From Bolinopsis microptera (taxonomy: Eukaryota > Ctenophora > Tentaculata > Lobata > Bolinopsidae), in NCBI RefSeq assembly GCF_026151205.1, contig NC_087077.1, positions 16,466,983 to 16,530,982 of the forward strand: DNA of 64,000 nucleotides, read 5' to 3'. The position numbers and the translations under genes are program-made. This document shows positions 11,718 through 29,219 of this stretch, in pieces; the first letter of the stretch is position 1, and each line of letters begins with the position of its first letter. The notes beneath the pieces are model-generated. The model was not told the DNA's origin. It worked only from the letters and a program-made list of their open reading frames with translations, and did not search any database.

Positions 11718-14700
11718 ATGTCTCGGCGGAGGCAAACTGGTGGAATTGATCGCATACTGGAAAAGCTAGAGAGAAACGTTCAGAATGGCAGTTACTACGA
11801 GGCTTTCCAGATGTACAACAGTATTTATAACAGGTCAGGGAACTTCTATTCTATTGGGTTGTCAACCATAAATATGTGATGAACGAAGACAAATAAGCAG
11901 TGAGGAATAAGCTGTTTAGATAGCAAAACCGAATGATTTCCAGATGTATATTATATAATAATTTAATATTTCATTCTTCGTGTTCAAGAACAGCTCTTTT
12001 ACGTTTTTGAAAGTGTATGATTTAAAAGTGCAGGCTTCCAAGGAATCTCGTTTAAAATCTCTGCTTATCGCATTGAAAATGTCTTGAGCAAAGTGCTTGC
12101 AGTTGCTTTTAAGCAGGTCGTACAATCTACCGTGTCCACTCTTCAAGTAATGAGAGAATATTTTGCTCATTTCCATTTTACAATCAAAAGTGTATTCGTC
12201 TAATTTTTGAGGTTTCCAGTAGTTTCCAAACAGTCTCCTCTTCGAACCAAACATCTCAACCACATTACTCCTTCCGTAGCTCAGTTGAAGAATTATCTGT
12301 TTTGTGTTTTTCTCGAGTGACCAATGGTCCGTCTTTGGGTATTTTTTCTCCTTCCAGCAGTCTTTTGGTTTCAAGAACCAAGTATGCGTGGTAGAATATA
12401 CCAAGGTGACTTGGCAACAACTCACAAAGAGGAACTTTCCAAAGCTCGATTCTCGTTTTCGTTGAATTGAGAATTTCTTCTTCTATATATGAATCTTTTC
12501 TTACCCCTTTCAGAAGCCCGTATTTGTGCAAAAGGATTGCATTCCCTTTAAATTTAAGATTCACAAAACATTCTGCTGAACTCGAAGAAACACTGCTTGA
12601 TACACCTCCCATGAACCAACTAGGGAAAATACGTCTATTTTAATTTAAGGTCTTGATACCACATAATACACAAAAGATGGCCGACAAAATTAATTGGATG
12701 TAACCGTTATAAAATACGTTTAAGATTGAGAAATAAAAGTACACATTTTAAAGTAAGCTGACAAATCGAGGCTACAGTTAACTGGTTAAGTTATAGTGTG
12801 AACAAGAATTTGAAACTTGAGACAATTAATATATCTTTACGTTATATTGACTGCTCTATGTACCATGTGGCTTATAACATTATATGTGTGTTATTTTGAG
12901 CTGACTGTAAAGGTCGAACTTTTGACTTTCGGGTATTTTTCTCCCGTATTACTTAATATTTTTTGTTTTAAAGACCCGAGGGCCACCCTTAAGGGCTTTG
13001 AAACCGGTTTATTGCCAATATAATATATAAATAAACTGAAATCGTAACATTCATGTCAATACTAACTGAAATAATATAATCTGTACACATAGTTAAAATA
13101 ATTATAATACTTACTGTCACTGAATTAAGATATACGTATGATGTAATAAGCCTGCGAGTTTTCTTAATTTTTACGAAAATATTTTAGCAGAGTAACTTTT
13201 ATTCTGTTTGACAATCGTTACTTGTTGTGTTTTACTACTATTACTGAATAAAAAGCATATGTGTAAATTACTTGACACGTAAATTACTTGACATGTAACT
13301 TACTTGACGCTGGTATTGACATGATCTGATATCTATGGATCTAAATAAACAAGTACATTATGTCTTGACATCAGAGTTAGCTTGTTTTAGCAAGATTTCA
13401 GCAAGAAATAACATGAAATGTGGCCAGCAGAAAACTTTTTTGTTTTTTATGTATAGTAATTTACACTAAAAACAGGAGAAAGTAGAATAGCATTGCTCCG
13501 AATCTGCTTAAATTTTGAGTCCCAAATTTTGCATACAGCTTCAGTGAAGTGGTATGCACCTTTACAGATCAAGAATTAATGAATATTACAACAATCTCTT
13601 TTTAGTAAACAGCTTTTATTATAGAGTAGTTTTAGCCTGTAAAACATGACAATTTATGGGTATTTTGAAAACGCGATAACACAGAAACGAAGTGAGATAT
13701 TTATAAGCGGTTTTTTGTGTCTAACAGTTTATAATCTTCTCTTTCAGACTCCAATCAAAGCTAGTGCCATAACTGAAATTTATTTTTTTCCCTCCTTGTT
13801 CATGTTTCATGAAATTGCCCATATAATCTTTTCTTACCCCTTTCAGAAGCCCGTATTTGTGCAAAAGGATTGCATTCCCTTTAAATTTAAGATTCACAAA
13901 ACATTCTGCTGAACTCGAAGAAACACTGCTTGATACACCTCCCATGAACCAACTAGGGAAAATACGTCTATTTTAATTTAAGGTCTTGATACCACATAAT
14001 ACACAAAAGATGGCCGACAAAATTAATTGGATGTAACCGTTATAAAATACGTTTAAGATAGGGAAATAAAAGTACACATTTTAAAGTAAGCTGACAAATC
14101 GAGGCTACGGTTAACTGGTTAAGTTATAGTGTGAACAAGAATTTGAAACTTGAGACAATTAATATATCTTTACGTTATATTGACTGCTCTATGTACCATG
14201 TGGCTTATAACATTATTATATGTGTGTTATTTTGAGCTGACTGTAAAGGTCGAACTTTTGACTTTCGGGTATTTTTCTCCCGTATTACGTGATAAACGTG
14301 ATAATATAATCGGGATTGTTGCGAAGTTTAATGAACCACTTTAATATCTGAATGGAAATTAAGAGAAAGTTTGTTCAGCAGTTGCAGTGTAGTAGTGACG
14401 CAATCAAGCCTGCGAGTTTTCCTAATTTTTACGAAAATATTTTAGCAGAGCGAATCTATAGATGTGGATACTGGTGGAGTGGTGGGGAGGTGAAACACAT
14501 TTGTTTACGTTTTAGTGGCGCCTCTATTCAGCAGGTTGAAGAGGTGATACACATTTGTTTACGTTTTACGTGTATCACCTCTTCAACCTGCTGAATAGAG
14601 GCGCCACTTAAAACGTAAACAAATGTGTATCACCTCTTCAACCTGCTGAATAGAGGCGCCACTAAAACGTAAACAAATGTGTTTCAGCTCCCCACCAGTA

Positions 14701-17624
14701 TCCACATCTATTAGTTGTAGATTTAATGATAAATTATTTTCCAAGCTATTCTACTATATGGAACTATCATAAACCTTTAAATAATCAGTATAACATAACG
14801 TTAATTCTGGCCCACCATAACAGTATACCACCACACCAGGCTAATGGGTGAGAGAAAGTTGGCTGATGGGTTGAGACTGTTAGAGTCTGGTACACTGCTG
14901 TTCCTGGCACATGGCCAGGAAGATAACGGCACCAAGCTGAGCATCATGTTGGGAGATCACCTCCTTACTAATCACACTTCACCTTCAGGTACCACGCTTC
15001 AGCTATCTTGTTTAAACGTCGTGTGCTTCCTATTATATTATTAAAATGGCGTTATTATTGAGTGGTATTTGTTCTTACGACCAGTATGGCAGTCGTTTTA
15101 TAGTTCAGATTAGCAATATATATGAACGATGTTTGTCATGATGATGTTGAGTTATTTGTGAGATATTAACCACAGATATTATACTGCGGGGTAGGTTAGA
15201 ACTAGCACCATGATAAAACTCCAAGTTTAGAAAAGGTCAAGAAGGAATCTGTACATTTGATGATATCGCTTTCATTGAGAAGTCACCTAGTAGAGGATAC
15301 GATTTATTTGTTTATTTTACTGTAACTCTTCAGCTCGACTGAACGACAAACTTATTGAGATAATTAGAAAGTTTGGTAAGAACAGTGACGGAAGACAACG
15401 TTTCATTCCCAAAGTTTTCAAGTATGTTTTCTTTAAATTTCAAATGCTAATTTAGACCAATATTTAGTTTTTTTGGCTCTCTGCAGCTGCAATTCAGCTT
15501 CTGTCAGAAACTGATGAGAATAATCATGTTACATTTTTAACACTATTAATGGTTTTAGTTATATAACACAATAAAATGTAACACGGGTAACATGCCGGGA
15601 ACAGTATAGGAAAATTCAGAATTGTTGGCACAAATGAAACGTCCTCTCCCAGGTGGTCCAAAATGTACACGGAGCATGGAGACCCCAGAATCCACAGAGC
15701 GTGTGCAGAAATGTACTTGCTAGGTAAGAGTGTGTATTTAGGTTATTATAATTTATATAAGTAATTAGTTAAAACGTCGGGTACATTATGTAATGTTTCA
15801 TCATAATCATTATAAATGTGTTAGTTAATTTGATTTGTTCAAATAAGTTGTATTGTGTAATGTTTTATCAATGTACTTATAATTGGATCAGCTGATAGAT
15901 ATGCACTGTGCCGCGTTAAGCTTGAAATTACAATCGAGTTAGACTATAAGCTAGAACTTTAGAGGCACAATTTTTGGCGCCTGTTGTATTTACAGCAAAT
16001 CAAATTTTCATGAATCGAGAAGTTTAATTGTGAATCAACGAATCCAAAGGCTAGGTGTCATAACTGTCATCATGAAATGTATCTTTTAAAAGTGTGTTTT
16101 CTCCTCGAGTTATGTTTCCTTTTTTAATGTTCTTTCCTCCAAAACATTTCCTTGTGTTTCAGAGACAGACTATGCCACGTGCTGTACACACTGTCAGTAC
16201 CTGGATTTGGACGGGGTTGAGTTTTACTCCCAAACCCTGATCGAAGTGTCGAGATACAGGTCGCTGAGATCGGAGTTGGGTTTGATAATAACATGGGCAG
16301 TATTACAGTGAGTTCTCATTTCCGGGTGGGGGAATGCAATGAATTGCTTATCACTTAACAAGATTGCAATGTCATTAGTACGTTCTATTTATTGTATAAG
16401 ATCTGTATTCTGTAAGATCAATTATTACTTCTGTAATTAAGAATTACACCAGGTTTTTAACGCTAAAACGCACGGAGCACGCAAGAAGAGTGTTCAAGCT
16501 GTACACCTCCGGTCACCCCCAACTGACCTCACCATTTCCCTTTCAAGAACCACTCCTTAACTTTATACAGTTCTTTATATCCGCCATAGATAAGCAGAGT
16601 CCGCAGCTGGTCAAGCTTTTAAAAGATAAATACAAGAAGTCTCTAGAACGAGATCCCTGCTTTAATGAGGTTAACTTATTTATTTCTGGGTCGTTAGTTA
16701 TTAATATCGGTTATTAGACATATAAATATTTCAGTGTTTTGTTGAAACATAACACTTTTAAAGGAAATCAATCTTTAATTTTTGATCAACTCAGTTTCTA
16801 TTTCAGTGTATAGATAAGATATTATGGGTATATTTCAAAGAATCAACCTCAGCTGGACCATGTATGGGAGGACTTGGTAAGTGTTGGATTTCAGATTTGA
16901 AAAGTATTGCATTTCAGAATTGTAATCAATGATGGACCAATTTAGAGAATTTTGATTAAAAATCGGTAACAGTGAAATTGTGACAGCTATGTAAGGCGCG
17001 GCGTGTTTAAAAGAAATAAAGTACGTTTATCGCGCATTATCACGTGACTTTTATGACGTATGTATTGCATGTGTACATACCTACAATATACGTGCATCTT
17101 TTACATTAGTTACCGGTAAACTAGTGAAATTGATATGGGTCTGCCCTTGCGTATAGCGCAGCGCGACTGCGTGGACGCCGCGCATGAAATAATGTCTCTC
17201 GCAACCCGGCAACCTTGACGAGATCGTTGCTAGGCTACGAACTGGAACTGATCGACATCCTCAATCAATGTCGGCACTGAAGCACGCTGGACAATATAAT
17301 TTAATCCTTCTATTTTACGAAACTTTTACTAGCCCTTTCAAGCGAGGGTATTGACGTGTCATGTGGACCTTAATTCATCGATGATGGCATCAAATTTAAA
17401 TTAGCATATAATTTAAATTAGTTCCCAACTACATCTTCAGTATAAAATTTGTAACTCAGTATGGTCTATCGTACGACGTACCTTACAATTGTTTTCCGCT
17501 GTATGAGAATAACAAATTGTTCCTTTCAGGCGGTCTTATGCAGTCTCTCTTTGGACCTCCTCCTGCAGATATGGATACCTCAGAAGCTACGAGAACTGTT
17601 TCAGAAAATACTGACCTGGACTAA
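11718..17624 (+). CDS. GET4: GET4 / TRC35, tail-anchored protein targeting factor, 8 exons
   Basis: GET4 is the helical-repeat partner of UBL4A/GET5 and BAG6 in the cytosolic complex that hands tail-anchored proteins to GET3 for ER insertion. Phase-consistent exons: 11718-11833, 14840-14988, 15334-15421, 15653-15723, 16163-16307, 16453-16669, 16807-16876, 17530-17624 (stop TAA). The sum is 951 nt, 316 residues, close to the human protein (327). Recognisable blocks: GSYYEAFQMYNSIYNR, LLESGTLLFLAHGQ, KWSKMYTEHGDPRIHRACA, FQEPLLNFIQFF and SLERDPCFNE, and the C-terminal GGLMQSLFG, which parallels the human LLTSLMG end. All introns are GT-AG. Intron 1 (about 3 kb) contains an antisense gene relic, a duplication and a palindrome; intron 7 has a short CpG-rich stretch near 17140-17260. 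Confidence 0.95.
11916..12612 (-). pseudogene. NlpC/P60-LRAT-fold protein, frameshifted, antisense in GET4 intron 1
   Basis: Two overlapping minus-strand frames read as one protein. The first starts at the ATG at 12612-12610 (MGGVSSSVSSSSAEC) and carries the block LGIFYHAYLVLETK. The second contains HWSLEKNTKQIILQLS, then SNCKHFAQDIFN near its end (stop at 11916). An early His block plus a late NCxHFA cysteine block is the arrangement of the papain-like NlpC/P60, LRAT and PPPDE folds; animal genomes carry many such proteins with WSLEKN-type segments. The switch between frames falls at or near a run of six A (minus strand, around 12345), so a one-base change, a sequencing error or true decay are all possible. 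A GTAAGA donor-like site follows codon 35 (12504), but reading continues in frame through it. Substrate unknown. Confidence 0.55.
12492..14288. repeat. Direct ~461-bp duplication (12492-12952 and 13825-14288)
   Basis: The two copies are almost identical. I count only a few substitutions and one 3-bp insertion (TAT, near 14217). Each copy covers the 5' exon of the antisense NlpC/P60-like gene plus its upstream region. The left boundary lies just past that exon's donor-like site, the right one at CCCGTATTAC. 872 bp of unrelated DNA separates the copies. A second, shorter direct repeat of about 48 bp (AGCCTGCGAGTTTTC and following) joins 13148-13195 to 14405-14452, so the block was rearranged more than once. 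Confidence 0.9.
13721..13945 (-). pseudogene. Duplicated 5' exon of the antisense NlpC/P60-like gene
   Basis: The first 40 codons (MGGVSSSVSSSSAEC to GLLKGVRKD) repeat the upstream gene copy exactly in protein. Beyond the donor-like GTAAGA the reading frame continues into unrelated sequence and stops at 13721. The conserved later blocks (YHAYL, WSLEKN, NCKHFA) are absent. This is either an orphan exon left by duplication or an alternative first exon that splices across to the downstream body at 12505-11916. The sequence cannot decide between these. Confidence 0.6.
14458..14711. mobile_element. 254-bp palindromic foldback element
   Basis: The ends are inverted copies (ATAGATGTGGATACTGG left, CCAGTATCCACATCTAT right). 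Inside, the block holding CACATTTGTTTACGTTTT and GGCGCCTCTATTCAGCAGG occurs in the left arm and twice in inverted orientation in the right arm, giving an almost uninterrupted hairpin with an extra inner repeat. It sits 128 bp upstream of GET4 exon 2. No coding capacity. The left flank is itself palindromic with the end, so no target duplication could be fixed. Confidence 0.8.
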
Positions 17625-18423
17625 ATTATTGTTTTGGACGATGCCTCGACAGTTTGACTAAACTAAGATTTGTTTGATTAAGTCAGAATTGAGTGATGCA
17701 GGTGGTCGGGGAGAATCATTTTAATTTCCATGTTATCAGCTATACGCTGCCATAATATTGCCATTTTTTTTTCTAGGCCCTAGTAGTGATGGGCCTCAGG
17801 GTGGAGCATGTCCCGCGCATATCTCTGATCACCTGGCATTTATTGTTTCATAAAAATGTAAATCAACCATGTTCGGTTGCGAAATAGTCAAAGTTGTGTA
17901 AATATCACGTGATCATGGATTATAGAGCACATTTTCGCCGGGAGGCCCTTATCTACGTTTAAGGGGTGTGATGACTACCATTTGCTTAATGAAACTACTA
18001 TTTTTGAATATCGCAAGTGATGTTAAAGTTGATAACCTATATCCGATAATCTCCCTCGATTAAATGTTGGTGAATTTTCCCTCCTTTACCATGCTATCTT
18101 TATTTTCTTAATTACTAGATAAAATATTTTTTGTTCTTTCTGCCTGATGTATTAAAGTATTAAGCTTTGGGCGCACGGATTATACCATTTGATCGTTTTC
18201 AGTTCGGTTATATGATTATTGGTATCTGTTATTTTGAAATTGAAGCTTCGTATTTTGTATAAAATAATTGAATTTCGAAGCTTAAGTTTTACTGAAAATT
18301 TCGTTAAATGAAAATCTATTGTTATAATATAATAAAAGAATCGCTCAGTACAGCAAGTAACCAAATTCAGATACTCGAAAAATCATAAAAATCAAAGAAA
18401 GGAAAAACCATACTCTATAACAT
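17625..18423. other. Convergent intergenic gap between GET4 and the GPCR
   Basis: About 800 bp holding the 3' ends of two convergent genes. AT-rich, with no reading frame of note. I did not see an unambiguous polyadenylation signal for either gene. Confidence 0.5.
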
Positions 18424-24410
<5,987 letters not shown>

Positions 24411-24476
24411 GAGAGAGGAACTAGGAGGAGTTAAAGTGGTTAGTGGTACAACAATGTCATCAAGATATGAGATCAA

Positions 24477-26105
24477 GATATTATCATGATGAGTATCAAA
24501 TAAGCAAATAAGTCACGTTGATACACTGTAACAGGACCACCGACTGCAACTGCTTGTAATATATTACAGACTTGATTGTCCGTATAAGACAGTTGACAGT
24601 GGTAACATTGATAAGCGCTAGCACGTGGTCAACGTTATTAATAGAGTGCTAAAGTTGGTACGGAGTTAGCACAATTTATTACGTTCTCTTATAAAGTTGG
24701 TACGGAGTTAGCACAATTTATTACGTTCTCGTATGATAACGTGCCATTTTAGACCCATCATCCACTCTGTAAACCATTTCCAATCATTGGCTAGAAATTA
24801 CACCAGCCCTTCTACCCCCAAGATAACCCACTATATGCTAAAAAACAGAACAATATTTTCACAATCATCCGATCAAATTTGATAAATAAGTTGTGACTTG
24901 TGGCTGCCCAGATCAACTTTCCAGATGCTTCAGACTCTTGTCCCAAGCTTTACATAGCTCACTATGACTAAAGCTCAAAACATAAACAATAAACTGACCA
25001 ACAAATTAATCTCAGGGCTCAGCTGTACAAAAACAATGAGGTTCGGTGGAACTTGAACACTGCACTCAGGGTAATTTCTGTGTTGACAAGATACAGAGGA
25101 CTAGAGGCTGTGAAATTTGATGGGAGTTGTCAGTTGCGGGGTTCAACAAAATTTAATTGCCAACTCTGCTGATCTACTTAGCAATTTGGTTATCATATTT
25201 TATTTGTATTCTAGAAAATAAAGAATATGTTAGGAGTCGCCAGGCTCAGTGTTTATAAATACAAGATATGGCCTAGGGACAGGCTGAGCGTCGTCCAGTA
25301 ACATTTAAAGTATATGTATGATTTCTAAGGGCACGTAGATCTTAAACTTAAAGGGATATTACAGTGAACAGGACTGGGCTGAGAAAGTTTTTAAACAATT
25401 CGATAACAGTCAAAAGCTAAGCTGCCGCCAAAGGGCTAACTGACCCTGGTCATTAGGAGCACCCCTAAAAGTTCGTTTTTTACAAAAAATTTAAAACTTC
25501 TGTAATTTCATTTCTGTTTTAGTAACGCATTTGATTTTTGGTATGCATATAGAAAATTAATACGGCTTTAAAATGAGATGTCCGGTGACCTCCAAGCTTA
25601 CTCACGAGACTCAGTAGGAGTGATTGAACTGCGAGAGACAATTGCGGCCAATGTCCAATGAATTAGCCTTATCACTTTCAAAAAAGAACTTTCTTATGTT
25701 GCGTCCATGATATCCAAGTTGCAAGTATAATCCATAGTGATTATACTTGATCGAGATCTAAGCTTTAGATATCCGAGGTGAAAATGAGGCTAACCACCTT
25801 TTAAGAGGGTGAAATGAGGTTAACAAGTATACTTTTATGTATATTTTCGAGTAGGTTCGGTATTGTGACTATCTAATATTTCAACAACAAAGATTGATTC
25901 ATCCACTTCAAGCTCAACATTTCAGAAATCGTCGAGTCTACTTGTAGGAGGCCAAAATGAGGGTAATAAATAATTCGACCGCATTTTAACTTTAATGTAC
26001 GAAAACAGGTTAACAGCTCAGATGATACTTTGATAGACGTTATTATTCAAATATAATTCATAACTTAGTGATGACTTGTTAGCCTCATTTCCCCTCAATT
26101 AGGGA
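24477..26105. other. Gene-free stretch upstream of the GPCR
   Basis: Holds the presumed 5' region of the receptor. A 40-bp tandem duplication (AAAGTTGGTACGGAGTTAGC and following) lies at about 24652-24731. A diverged partial copy of the GGGCCGCGCTCAGCC dispersed repeat lies near 25240-25305. No coding region recognised. Confidence 0.6.
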
Positions 26106-26107
26106 AA

Positions 26108-26272
26108 ACATTACTGGGCCGCGCTCAGCCTGTCATTCCGCCAAATCTTTATTCGGAATTATTTATGTTAATGAACATAATAGCCTGGGGTCCTCAGTTA
26201 CTGGGCCGCGCTCAGCCTGTCATTCCGCCTAATCTCTATGAACATAATAGCCTGAGGTCCCCAGGTAAGTCC
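26108..26272 (+). repeat. Tandem pair of a dispersed repeat (GGGCCGCGCTCAGCC family)
   Basis: Two adjacent units share TACTGGGCCGCGCTCAGCC, TGTCATTCCGCC, AATCT, TGAACATAATAGCC and GGTCC. The left unit has a small insert (TATTCGGAATTATTT). Diverged copies occur at about 34366-34450 (same strand) and, reversed, at 35310-35395; a partial copy lies near 25240-25305. No terminal repeats were fixed. Confidence 0.75.
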
Positions 26273-26689
26273 TCAGGTAAGGAAAACATTTCCCTTTTCT
26301 CTTTGGATTCTGAAAGAGTTCGATCTGATGAATCCATTGAACACGTTTAAACTTTTATTACATACTTGGAAGCTGTCATTAGAATACAAAATGTAAAATG
26401 ACTCGTTAGCCTCCATTTGCCCTCGACTAAATGCTTCAAAAATTTTATTAATCGAAACTCAATTAGTTGAACTATATACATGTGAAATATCATATGCCTA
26501 TCTTAAAAGTTTTTGCTGTGAAAATCTTCTAAAGTTAAATTGGGAAAAACGTGGTCCATTTCGTGCAAACTTTCCTAATGTCAATGACCAGGGTCAACTA
26601 CAAATTTACATTATTTTCACTCATTAAAAAAAATGTTCACGAAATTACAGGTCATCTGAATGAAATAATATCAAATGATGGAGTAGTTC

Positions 26690-26830
26690 TACTATATATA
26701 AATATCTCCGGGATTTCGACGCGGGATCATATTATCACTCAGCCCGGCCCGCTGTTAGATAAACATCTCAAGGTGATATCATCCCGCCCCGGAAATTTGT
26801 ATAAACCCGGCCCGCTTTTTAGTCGTAACT
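26690..26830. repeat. GC-rich imperfect inverted repeat
   Basis: GCGGGATCATATTATCAC at about 26720 pairs imperfectly with GTGATATCATCCCGC at about 26773; outer CCGGGATTT and CCCGGAAAT partly extend the stem. CCCGGCCCGC occurs twice, in the loop and right flank. It resembles the hairpin style of 27306-27455. Confidence 0.5.
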
Positions 26831-27305
26831 GATGTTTATCATTCAATTCTCCGACTTACAATAATCAATGATACTGCTGATTAGAACTCGATAATAGTAG
26901 AACAGTTAGACGCGCGATCACGTGACACGAAAGCGCACCACGTGATATGAAACATCGTAACCGTCCACTTCTTTTACACGCAAATTCCTGAGAACGTTGC
27001 CAAAGCAGCTAATTCTTGGAATTTCTCCAACGCGTGGCGTGAGAAGTTGGCGACTAGCCAGCTACCCTTGTCCGTGCCCTAAAAATAATATTGTTTTGCT
27101 TGCTCTCCTTCCAGCTCTTGTTCCTGCTAACGTTCAAGCTATTGCTCCACTATGACAGATCGCGGTTTGACATTCAGATTGATGAACTGCTTTCCAATCG
27201 TGTTCCGGACAGTACAGTTAGAGTCAACAACTGGGCTCTAAATCCCTTGTCGAAATCGCCGGAGATAATTATAATCCATAAACACTTCACGCTCAGGGCT
27301 AAATA

Positions 27306-27455
27306 AATGTAATCCCTCAGCTGGCGCTTCGGGATTACATATTAACACAAAACTCGTGCGCTGCGCGCACTCGTATCATGTGTTTATTGTTTATCAGATC
27401 ATCCCGCTAGCGCGGGATGATCTGTTATATAAACCCTTTGCGTGGCGGGTTTATG
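27306..27455. repeat. Cluster of four consecutive hairpins
   Basis: Hairpin 1 has arms ATGTAATCCC and GGGATTACAT around CAGCTGGCG. Hairpin 2 pairs CTCGTGCGC with GCGCACTCG-type sequence, flanked by ACACA and TGTGT. Hairpin 3 has perfect 13-bp arms CAGATCATCCCGC and GCGGGATGATCTG around TAGC. Hairpin 4 has arms ATAAACCC and GGGTTTAT around TTTGCGTGGC. Arms differ between hairpins, while the loops share a GCTRGCG/CGTGGCG flavour. No reading frame crosses them. Function unknown; probably part of a retroelement or SINE-like unit ending near the ribozyme-like motif at 27521. Confidence 0.75.
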
Positions 27456-27520
27456 TTATTATAGTAGTGTTGAAAGTATTTTAATATATATTTGTTATAT
27501 ATATAACAAATAATTTTAGC

Positions 27521-27544
27521 CTGAAGATGGCGTTGACGCCGAAA
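27521..27544 (+). ncRNA. Hammerhead-ribozyme-like core (partial)
   Basis: The order CTGAAGA (27521-27527), GGCG-TTGA-CGCC stem-loop (27529-27540), GAAA (27541-27544) matches the conserved CUGANGA, stem II, GAAA core of hammerhead ribozymes, which are known in Penelope-like and other retroelements. I could not place convincing stems I and III or the cleavage triplet, so activity is not supported. It may be a decayed copy or a coincidental retroelement tail. Confidence 0.4.
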
Positions 27545-27559
27545 ATTTGCATACATTCC

Positions 27560-29215
27560 TATTCCTAACTTCCTGTTCCATTTGTCCTTGTCTCTTCTGC
27601 AACCGGATATTATCCAACTATCAGAATGAAATAATCTTAAAATTAACAAAAACTGCGAAGTCTTCTACGCATAACAGAATCCAATATACTAAATTTTATG
27701 TAACTCTTGACTCTTCAGCCAATAGTAACTTGAATTTTAGCACTTGAAGAAGCATCAAACATTTAACTTTAATAAAGTTAAACTCAAACGACACGAAACT
27801 GCTTATAAAAAATAAAAAATGAATACTGGGAACAGGTGGGTAAATTACAAAAAAGGTTAAAGCCCAGCCGCAATAAGCAATTAAATTTAAACGGCCGAAA
27901 GCTACTGTTTTCACAAAGGTCTCATTAGTTAAATGGTTGAATAAATGAATACGTCATATGAAATGTTGGATAGGACTGGCCAGTACTTGATGTAACTGTT
28001 TTCTGTACGTACCGTACGAATAAAAGAAAACGGCAAAGGAGATGAAATTAAATTTAAATTTACTTCAAATTGTGTGAGGCCCAAAAGTTTTCCTGGTTCG
28101 GTCTCTGATGTTCCAAAATAGTGTGGAACTCCGTTAAGTTAGCTTGTTTTCTAAAATGCTAAAGTTAAACAACTTTTTTATGAATCAATCCGGAATAGTT
28201 GATTTGTAAATGTATGGAAGGTTTACCTATTCAATAAAAGGCAAACATTCCTAATTGAATCGGATCTAGGTTTCGGAATTATTGGGTGTCATTACTTAGT
28301 CGAAGTCGAACAGAGACACTAAATTCTTTGATAAATTTTCTTTGACTTGATGACTTAACGTAACTGTAAAGTGATCAAGACCGCAGGGACTAACGTACTT
28401 TCACCAAGATTACACACATACGGTCACTACAAGTTAGGTTCAGTTCGACGAAGTACATTAGCACGCCCAAAGTGGTCTTGATAGTTGATACTGATAGTGA
28501 TAGTAATATTAGAAACCGATATTATTGTCGAACGATATTAATCAATAGAATCGGTCGAAATGGTGTCTTGTTAATCGCCCAACCATTAAATCAATCGCAT
28601 TAATTAAAAGTACCGTTTTTATTTGGGCCACACCCCTTCCCCAATTTCGCTCAAATGATTTTGTCCATAAACCTCGATTACCTGCTATGATAGCAGCAAA
28701 ACTTTATCCTCTAATGAGAGTTCTACCTTCAACAATAAAGCATGTAAGTGATATTGCTACAAATGATCAAACGCTGATATTGTTGAAGAGCAAAGAAACA
28801 TGCTGGTTGCGTGAGAATGTCCTTAAGGTACCAGCTTGATTTGCCTGATTACATTAAAAAACAAGTCAGAACTTCATTTTAATTTCAGAATGGATGATAC
28901 CTGTCAGCTTTGAAACACATGTTGCAGTTTCTTGATAATGATAATATAAAGATCTAGAGAAAACACCTTGCAAAGTCATCGCGCTCATTCATTATCAAAG
29001 CAATCGCCTATCGTATAGCCTGGGTCTTGTTAATGTTAGGATAGTTTGCGGCTTCTTTAATGTAAAATTGTGGTCAAGCTCGTGATAATAATAATATGCA
29101 GCGAATATACGAACAATCGGTGGTGTCTGCAGTTGCTGTTGCTGCTGCAACTGCAATATATTTATGATCCCACTATAAATCACTCGCCAAGAATTTTCAA
29201 TTTTCACAGAAGGGC
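27560..29215. other. Gene-free AT-rich stretch
   Basis: No convincing gene, repeat array or element boundary. A short GCTGTTGCTGCTGC run lies near 29135. Confidence 0.5.
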
Positions 29216-29219
29216 CTTG

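Noticed and set aside
12817-14344. Two similar plus-strand frames beginning MRQLIYLYVI
   Set aside because: They are the same chance frame present in both copies of the duplicated segment.
26551-26832. 93-codon plus-strand frame over the GC-rich inverted repeat
   Set aside because: Its repeated PGP/KPGPL pattern is produced by the hairpin sequence; no family seen.
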